From Clostridia bacterium (GTDB lineage: Bacteria > Bacillota > Clostridia > Oscillospirales > Acutalibacteraceae): a stretch of 64,000 nt of DNA. Position numbers and translations under genes: made by a program. Below are positions 59,446-64,000 of the stretch, piece by piece. Position 1 is the stretch's first letter, and every line of letters begins with the position of its first letter. Below the pieces are notes generated by a model. It was not told where the DNA came from and ran no database searches. It saw nothing but the letters and a program-made list of their open reading frames with translations. The DNA is taken from positions 62,001 through 126,000 of the forward strand of contig JAFVVQ010000025.1 of the NCBI GenBank assembly GCA_017502085.1, read 5' to 3'.

Positions 59446-59559
59446 AATACTTAACCTCCGTGAATTTTGAAAAGTAGAAATATATTAACAGATAATGAAC
59501 GCGTATGCAATACGGACTGTATTTTAGAATATAGTTTATACTGAAAAGCAAATAAAACA

Positions 59560-59588
59560 AAAACCGCCTTGAAAATCAAGACGGTTTT
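59560..59588 (-). terminator. Terminator of the TetR gene
   Basis: AAAACCGCCTTGA pairs with TCAAGACGGTTTT around AAA (13 bp, one wobble on RNA); T residues follow on the minus strand. Confidence 0.75.
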
Positions 59589-59637
59589 ACAAGAATATAA
59601 AATGAACTGAAAATTCAATCAAAAAAAGACTTTCTGA

Positions 59638-60237
59638 TTATTTTTCGGCTTTGAATCCGTTGAGGAACATGGGAAGAAGATATTGAGAATAATTGCAAAG
59701 GGAGTAATTGCCGTTGCAGATGCACCAATCGTAAAGCAATGCCCTTTCAAAAAGAGCGTATGCCTTGAGAATTTCGTTTGTTGAAACGTCCGAACGCAGT
59801 TGACCGTTCTGCTGTCCGTGGATGATTATTTTGCGGAGCAGTTTAAAATACGTGCGGCTGTTATCGAGCAGGTGCTTTTCTCCCGTTGTGATAAGCTGGG
59901 TCGAATACATTCTCGCAAGAAGATCGAGAGAGATGCGGTTTTCAATCATAAAGAAAAGTTCTTTGTTAAGGTCGATGAGCGTTTTGAATGCGTCGCCGTC
60001 ATAGTCTATTCCGCTTTCGAGCGATTCGTATTTATCATCGAAAAGATATGAAAGGGTTGAAAGAAGGGCATCTTTACCGTTGAAATGGTGATAGAAGGTT
60101 CCTTTTGAGGTTTCGGAACGTTCGACTATATCTTCAATCGTCGTGTTTTCATAGCCGTTTTCATAAAACAGCTCCCACGCTGCGCTGATGATTTTCATTC
60201 TGGTGTTTCTTGAATCTTTTCTCGGCAAGAGGGTCAC
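59638..60237 (-). CDS. TetR-family transcriptional regulator
   Basis: A 199-residue repressor-type protein. The N-terminal helix-turn-helix (about 10-60) has IEDIVERSETSKGTFYHHFN and KDALL. The C-terminal ligand domain is diverse, as usual. The start may be GTG 60237 or TTG 60228; GGCGGTGA could be the ribosome site for the latter. It lies 20 bases after mntP and may be co-transcribed, or control putP or mntP; no operator was found. Confidence 0.85.
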   Translation of the reverse strand: MTLLPRKDSRNTRMKIISAAWELFYENGYENTTIEDIVERSETSKGTFYHHFNGKDALLSTLSYLFDDKYESLESGIDYDGDAFKTLIDLNKELFFMIENRISLDLLARMYSTQLITTGEKHLLDNSRTYFKLLRKIIIHGQQNGQLRSDVSTNEILKAYALFERALLYDWCICNGNYSLCNYSQYLLPMFLNGFKAEK

Positions 60238-60257
60238 CGCCTTTCGGTAATCGTTTA

Positions 60258-60827
60258 TCAGAAATTAATGATTTCCATGTGCTCAAGCAGAATTTTGAGC
60301 CCCATAAGAATAAGAATAATTCCGCCTGTAAGTTCGGCTTTTGATTTGAATTTTACACCGAAAATATTGCCGATTTTAATGCCGGCAGCAGAAAGAATAA
60401 AGGTGATTGCGCCGATGAAACCGACTGCGGCACCTATGTTTACGTCGGGCAGAAGTGCGAAGGTGATTCCGATGGCGAGGGCGTCGATGCTCGTGGCGAT
60501 TGCCATTGTGAGCATATCCTTGAATCCCATTGAACCGCAGGTTTCCTCTTCGTCTTTACCGAACGATTCCTTGATCATATTGATGCCGATGATTCCGAGA
60601 AGAACAAAGGCAACCCAGTGATCGATTTTGGTTATGTATTCTGAAAATGCAGAGCCGAGGAAATAGCCGATGAGAGGCATAAGTCCCTGAAATCCGCCGA
60701 ACCATATTCCGGCAACAGCCATTTCTCTGATGCCTGCTCTTTTGACCGCAAGACCCTTGCAAACGGCAACGGCAAATGCGTCCATTGAAAGCCCGAAGGC
60801 AATGACAAACAACTCCGTGAGACCCAT
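60258..60827 (-). CDS. mntP: Manganese efflux pump MntP
   Basis: A 189-residue membrane protein with six helices that exports Mn2+. Two repeats carry the conserved acidic sites: [17 protein letters not shown] and [16 protein letters not shown]. The start ATG 60827 has AAAGGG eight bases upstream; ATG 60833 in the same frame is possible. The leader has a promoter and a hairpin with seven T residues. No yybP-ykoY riboswitch of normal size fits in the leader. Confidence 0.9.
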   Translation of the reverse strand: MGLTELFVIAFGLSMDAFAVAVCKGLAVKRAGIREMAVAGIWFGGFQGLMPLIGYFLGSAFSEYITKIDHWVAFVLLGIIGINMIKESFGKDEEETCGSMGFKDMLTMAIATSIDALAIGITFALLPDVNIGAAVGFIGAITFILSAAGIKIGNIFGVKFKSKAELTGGIILILMGLKILLEHMEIINF

Positions 60828-60846
60828 ATCCATCCCTTTCTGACAC

Positions 60847-60876
60847 AAAAAAATCGGATACATTAGGTGCATCCGA
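60847..60876 (-). promoter_or_regulatory. Leader hairpin with T run ahead of mntP
   Basis: On the minus strand TCGGATGC-loop-GTATCCGA (with one G-T pair) is followed by seven T residues: an intrinsic-terminator shape between promoter and gene. It could attenuate mntP expression. Confidence 0.6.
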
Positions 60877-60889
60877 GGGTGTTTCAGTT

Positions 60890-60919
60890 ATTTTATCATA
60901 ATAAAAAGCCGTTTGTCAA
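60890..60919 (-). promoter_or_regulatory. Promoter of mntP
   Basis: Minus strand: TTGACA (60919-60914), an 18-base spacer, and TAAAAT (60895-60890). Confidence 0.65.
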
Positions 60920-61002
60920 TAGTGCGGAGCGATGAGATGCAGTTTCGGTGTTAGTTACAAAATAAACAGATAAAATTCTGTCAAATTTTATTGCCGTAAG
61001 TA

Positions 61003-61032
61003 TTGCAATGTTTTATATATATATAGTATAAT
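61003..61032 (+). promoter_or_regulatory. Promoter of the purine operon
   Basis: TTGCAA (61003-61008), an 18-base spacer and TATAAT (61027-61032), 54 bases before purE. The leader is too short for a purine riboswitch, and none is seen. Confidence 0.65.
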
Positions 61033-61085
61033 ATATGAGGTTAATTTTATTTTTATCCTAAAAGCATTAAGGAGGATGATTTATC

Positions 61086-61580
61086 GTGAAAAAGATCGGT
61101 ATCATCATGGGCAGTGACAGTGACTTGCCCGTTGTTGAAAAAGCAATTGCAACACTCGAGGAGTACGGTGTTCCTTATGAGGTTCACGTTTATTCCGCAC
61201 ACAGAACACCCGAGCAGTCAAAGGCTTTTTCTCAGTCCGCAATCGATAACGGATTCGGCGCAATAATTGCTGCCGCCGGCAAAGCAGCTCACCTTGCGGG
61301 TGCGGTTGCCGCCAACACAACTCTCCCCGTTATCGGTATCCCCGTCAAAGCTTCCACGCTCGACGGTCTTGACGCTCTTCTCTCAACCGTTCAGATGCCT
61401 GCGGGTATTCCCGTTGCAACTGTTGCGATTGACGGTGCTGTCAACGCCGCTCTGCTGGCTATACAGATTCTTGCAGTTTCCGATGCGGAACTCGCAAAGA
61501 AACTTGCAGACGCAAGAATGGCCGCAACCGAAAAGGTTCTTGCTGCAAACAAGAAGATTGAAGAAAAGTTCAACAAATAA
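61086..61580 (+). CDS. purE: N5-carboxyaminoimidazole ribonucleotide mutase
   Basis: A 164-residue class I PurE that converts N5-CAIR to CAIR in purine synthesis. Family motifs are GSDSDLPV, SAHRTPEQ and AAGKAAHLAGAVAA. The start is GTG at 61086 with AAGGAGGA upstream. First gene of purE-purF-purM. Confidence 0.96.
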   Translation: MKKIGIIMGSDSDLPVVEKAIATLEEYGVPYEVHVYSAHRTPEQSKAFSQSAIDNGFGAIIAAAGKAAHLAGAVAANTTLPVIGIPVKASTLDGLDALLSTVQMPAGIPVATVAIDGAVNAALLAIQILAVSDAELAKKLADARMAATEKVLAANKKIEEKFNK

Positions 61581-61622
61581 TTGAACGTTATCGTATAAAC
61601 CACATTCTTGGGAGGTACCTCT

Positions 61623-63044
61623 ATGGGAGGATTTTTCGGCGCAACGTCTCAGCGTGACGTTGTTCTGGACGTATTTTTCGGTGTCGATTATCATTCGCAC
61701 CTCGGAACCCGTCGCGGCGGTATGGCGGCGGTCGGTGAGGAAAAAGGTTTCCAGCGTGACATTCACAATATCGAGAATGCACCGTTCCGCACAAAGTTTG
61801 CGGGCATCGTCGATGAAATGCACGGAAATGCCTGTATTGGCTGCATAAGTGACAGCGACCCTCAGCCGCTTATCATCCGTTCCAATCTCGGCGTTTACGC
61901 AATTTCAACAATAAGCTGCATCAATAATGCAGATGAACTCGTTCAGCAGTTCCTTTCATTCAGCGGCGGTCATTTCAATGCAATGACATCGGGCAAAATC
62001 AATGCAACCGAACTTGTTGCGGCGCTTATCAATCAGAAGAGCGATTTCGTTGAGGGTATCAGATTTGCTCAGGAAAAGGTTGAAGGTTCGCTTTCGGTCC
62101 TTATTCTTAAGGAAGACGGCTCAATCATTGCTGCGAGAGATAAGGATGGCCGTCTGCCCGTTATCATCGGCAGAGACATTGACGGTCACTGCGTATCCTT
62201 CGAATCATTTGCGTTCGAAAAGCTCGGTTATGAATTCTACAAAGAACTCGGCCCCGGCGAAATAGTTGAACTCACCTGCGATTTCGTCAAGGTGCTTTCA
62301 AAGCCCCGTGAGAAGATGCGCATCTGCGCATTCCTCTGGACTTATTACGGCTACCCCAACTCAACGTACGAAGGCGTTAATGTTGAGGTTATGCGAAACA
62401 GAAACGGTGCGGTTATGGCAAGAGACGAAGCGTCGGACAGACCCGACGGCATTGACCTTGTCAGCGGTGTTCCGGATTCGGGTGTTGCCCACGCTCTCGG
62501 TTATTCCAATGAGAGCAAGATTCCGTACGCAAGACCGTTTGTCAAATATACTCCCACCTGGCCCAGAAGCTTTATGCCCACAAACCAGCTCGAACGTAAT
62601 AAGGTGGCAAAGATGAAGCTTGTTCCCGTTCACGATAATATTCAGGGCAAAAGCATGCTTCTCGTTGACGACAGCATCGTCAGAGGCACTCAGCTCAGGG
62701 AGACAGTTGAATTTCTTTACAGCAACGGTGCAAAGGCTGTGCATATGCGTTCGGCTTGCCCGCCGATTATGTATGGCTGCAAATATCTCAATTTCTCACG
62801 CAACACCTCCGATGATGACCTGATTGCCAGAAGGGTTATCCACGAGCTTGAAGGCGCTGAGGGCGATAAGCATATCGACGAATATTCAGACGCATCAACA
62901 GAAAGAGGTCAGAAACTTCTCGAAACAATCTGTGAGAAATTCAGATTTGCATCTCTCGGATATCAGAGCGTGAAAGGTCTTATAGAGGCGATAGGTCTCC
63001 CCGAGGATTGCGTATGTACGTATTGCTGGACAGGCAAAGAATAA
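61623..63044 (+). CDS. purF: Amidophosphoribosyltransferase-like protein lacking the N-terminal Cys
   Basis: A 473-residue PurF homologue. PurF makes phosphoribosylamine from PRPP and glutamine, the first step of purine synthesis. Here the mature N-terminus is MGGFFGA; the usual nucleophile Cys of CGIFG is replaced by Gly, so glutaminase activity should be lost. The Ntn-type domain is still present (HLGTRRGGMA, VGEEKGF). The PRPP site LLVDDSIVRGTQ is intact. It has PPIMYGC. The protein may use ammonia, use another amidase, or be a regulatory paralogue. GGAGGT lies before ATG 61623. Confidence 0.85.
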   Translation: MGGFFGATSQRDVVLDVFFGVDYHSHLGTRRGGMAAVGEEKGFQRDIHNIENAPFRTKFAGIVDEMHGNACIGCISDSDPQPLIIRSNLGVYAISTISCINNADELVQQFLSFSGGHFNAMTSGKINATELVAALINQKSDFVEGIRFAQEKVEGSLSVLILKEDGSIIAARDKDGRLPVIIGRDIDGHCVSFESFAFEKLGYEFYKELGPGEIVELTCDFVKVLSKPREKMRICAFLWTYYGYPNSTYEGVNVEVMRNRNGAVMARDEASDRPDGIDLVSGVPDSGVAHALGYSNESKIPYARPFVKYTPTWPRSFMPTNQLERNKVAKMKLVPVHDNIQGKSMLLVDDSIVRGTQLRETVEFLYSNGAKAVHMRSACPPIMYGCKYLNFSRNTSDDDLIARRVIHELEGAEGDKHIDEYSDASTERGQKLLETICEKFRFASLGYQSVKGLIEAIGLPEDCVCTYCWTGKE

Positions 63045-63084
63045 ACAGTAAATAAATATGTGATTATCACAGGAGGAATAAATC

Positions 63085-64000
63085 ATGGAAAAAAGCTTCA
63101 GCGAAAGCTATGCAGCAGCGGGCGTTGATATTACCGCCGGCTACAAAGCGGTCGAACTTATGAAAACCCACATCAAGAGAACTCTCACTGCAGGCGCTAT
63201 GTCTGATATCGGCGGCTTCGGCGGTCTTTTTGAGCTTGACCTTACAGGAATTTCAAAGCCTGTTCTTGTCAGCGGAACAGACGGTGTAGGCACAAAGTTA
63301 AAACTCGCTTTCATTATGGATAAGCACGATACGGTTGGTATTGACTGCGTTGCAATGTGTGCAAACGATATCGTTTGCTGCGGTGCGAAACCCCTTCTTT
63401 TCCTTGACTATATTGCTTGCGGCAAAAATGTTCCCGAAAGAATTGCGGAAATAGTTTCGGGTATCGCAGAAGGCTGTGTACAGTCAAACGCTGCTCTTAT
63501 CGGTGGCGAAACCGCTGAAATGCCCGGATTCTATCCCATCGACGAATATGACCTTGCAGGTTTCTGCGTAGGTGTTGTTGATAAGGATAAGGTTCTTGAC
63601 AACACAAAGATCAAAGCGGGTGACGCAGTTATTGCTCTGCCCTCAAGCGGCGTTCATTCAAACGGTTTCTCCCTTGTCCGCAAGGTGTTTGACGTTGAAA
63701 ACGCAGATATCAAGACTCCCGTTGCAGAACTCGGCGGCAAGTCTGTCGGCGAAACACTTCTTACTCCCACAAAGATTTACGTAAAGCCCATGACAGCTCT
63801 TTTTGAAGAAGTTACGGTTAAGGCTGTTTCCCATATCACAGGCGGCGGCTTCTATGAGAATATTCCGAGAAGCATTCCCGACGGCTTCGGTGCAAAGATT
63901 GATAAATCCGCGCTCCGCATTCTTCCCATCTTCGATCTTATTGCAAAGACAGGCAACATTCCCGAGAGAGATATGTTCAACACCTTCAATATGGGTGTCG
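63085..64000 (+). CDS. purM: Phosphoribosylformylglycinamidine cyclo-ligase, 5' part
   Basis: The first 305 codons of AIR synthetase (PurM), cut by the window edge. It closes FGAM to AIR using ATP. Signatures: [65 protein letters not shown] and [21 protein letters not shown] stands nine bases before the ATG. It follows purF by 40 bases in the purine operon. Confidence 0.95.
   Translation, partial: MEKSFSESYAAAGVDITAGYKAVELMKTHIKRTLTAGAMSDIGGFGGLFELDLTGISKPVLVSGTDGVGTKLKLAFIMDKHDTVGIDCVAMCANDIVCCGAKPLLFLDYIACGKNVPERIAEIVSGIAEGCVQSNAALIGGETAEMPGFYPIDEYDLAGFCVGVVDKDKVLDNTKIKAGDAVIALPSSGVHSNGFSLVRKVFDVENADIKTPVAELGGKSVGETLLTPTKIYVKPMTALFEEVTVKAVSHITGGGFYENIPRSIPDGFGAKIDKSALRILPIFDLIAKTGNIPERDMFNTFNMGV

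Noticed and set aside
60828..61085. A yybP-ykoY (Mn) riboswitch for mntP or a purine riboswitch for purE
   Set aside because: Both leaders are about 50-60 bases from promoter to gene, too short for these aptamers, and no conserved core is visible.

Overview
The window looks like chromosome of an anaerobic, Gram-positive gut-type Clostridia, most likely an Oscillospirales/Ruminococcaceae-like lineage. The reasons are the complete Rnf complex (rnfCDGEAB), oxygen-sensitive iron-sulphur enzymes, the Firmicutes gene orders phoH-ybeY-dgkA-era-yqzL-recO and ylxM-ffh-rpsP-khpA-rimM-trmD, SigH-like and ECF sigma factors, lipoproteins, strong GGAGG ribosome sites and frequent TTG/GTG starts. The lineage is inferred by eye, not from a search. 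There are no rRNA genes, CRISPR arrays, insertion sequences or intact prophage. Two tRNA genes (Thr-CGT and Ser-CGA) and one degenerate tRNA-like sequence are present.

Layout. 1-5.6 kb: cell-surface proteins (DUF4474-like partial gene, PETG-anchored protein, NodB-SH3 lipoprotein, LytR-CpsA-Psr protein), a zinc-ribbon protein, a SigH-like sigma factor and a 24-residue membrane micro-ORF. 5.6-11 kb: a GPH sugar symporter and the phoH-to-recO housekeeping operon. 11-18.3 kb: FHA protein, M16 protease, proB-proA, a membrane protein and mutS2. 18.3-22.3 kb: a structured, DnaA-box-like intergenic region, then ylxM-ffh-rpsP-khpA-rimM-trmD. 22.3-24.2 kb: an XRE regulator with its palindromic operator, a small exported protein, and a frameshifted ChbG/YdjC deacetylase. 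24.2-31.2 kb: apbE, a NusG-II protein and a Gx-type transporter followed by rnfCDGEAB. 31.3-37.1 kb: Fe-dependent alcohol dehydrogenase, a Cys-rich micro-protein, and a three-gene NuoE/NuoF/GltD-like electron-bifurcating transhydrogenase. 37.1-42.8 kb: three exact-period 64-bp structured repeats, a GH43-like protein, a phosphoribosyltransferase, and an unexplained operon built around a VirD4-like ATPase without membrane segments. 42.9-50.4 kb: GDPD, a CrtI-like oxidoreductase with its own ferredoxin-type reductase, and an ECF sigma factor driving an acyl-CoA ligase and PlsC. 50.5-57.6 kb: XRE regulator, a zinc-ribbon gene interrupted by a tRNA-derived structured element, tRNA-Ser, an amino-acid ABC transporter, a second GDPD, a membrane protein, an SDR and a lipoprotein. 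57.8-64 kb: tRNA-Thr, PutP, TetR, MntP, and the start of a purine operon (purE, a purF variant, purM).

How it works together. The Stn-like complex exchanges electrons among NADH, NADPH and ferredoxin, and Rnf couples ferredoxin oxidation to ion pumping. ApbE, encoded at the head of the rnf operon, supplies the covalent FMN on RnfG and RnfD. The ECF regulon and the CrtI-like pair suggest a stress- or envelope-responsive lipid modification route. The strongest candidate for something undescribed is the 39.3-42.8 kb operon: degenerate AAA+ ATPase, TM-less VirD4-like ATPase, helical scaffold and a 71-residue protein, with no relaxase or secretion genes nearby. The 64-bp repeats with compensated stems and the tRNA-Ser-derived element are the strongest non-coding signals.
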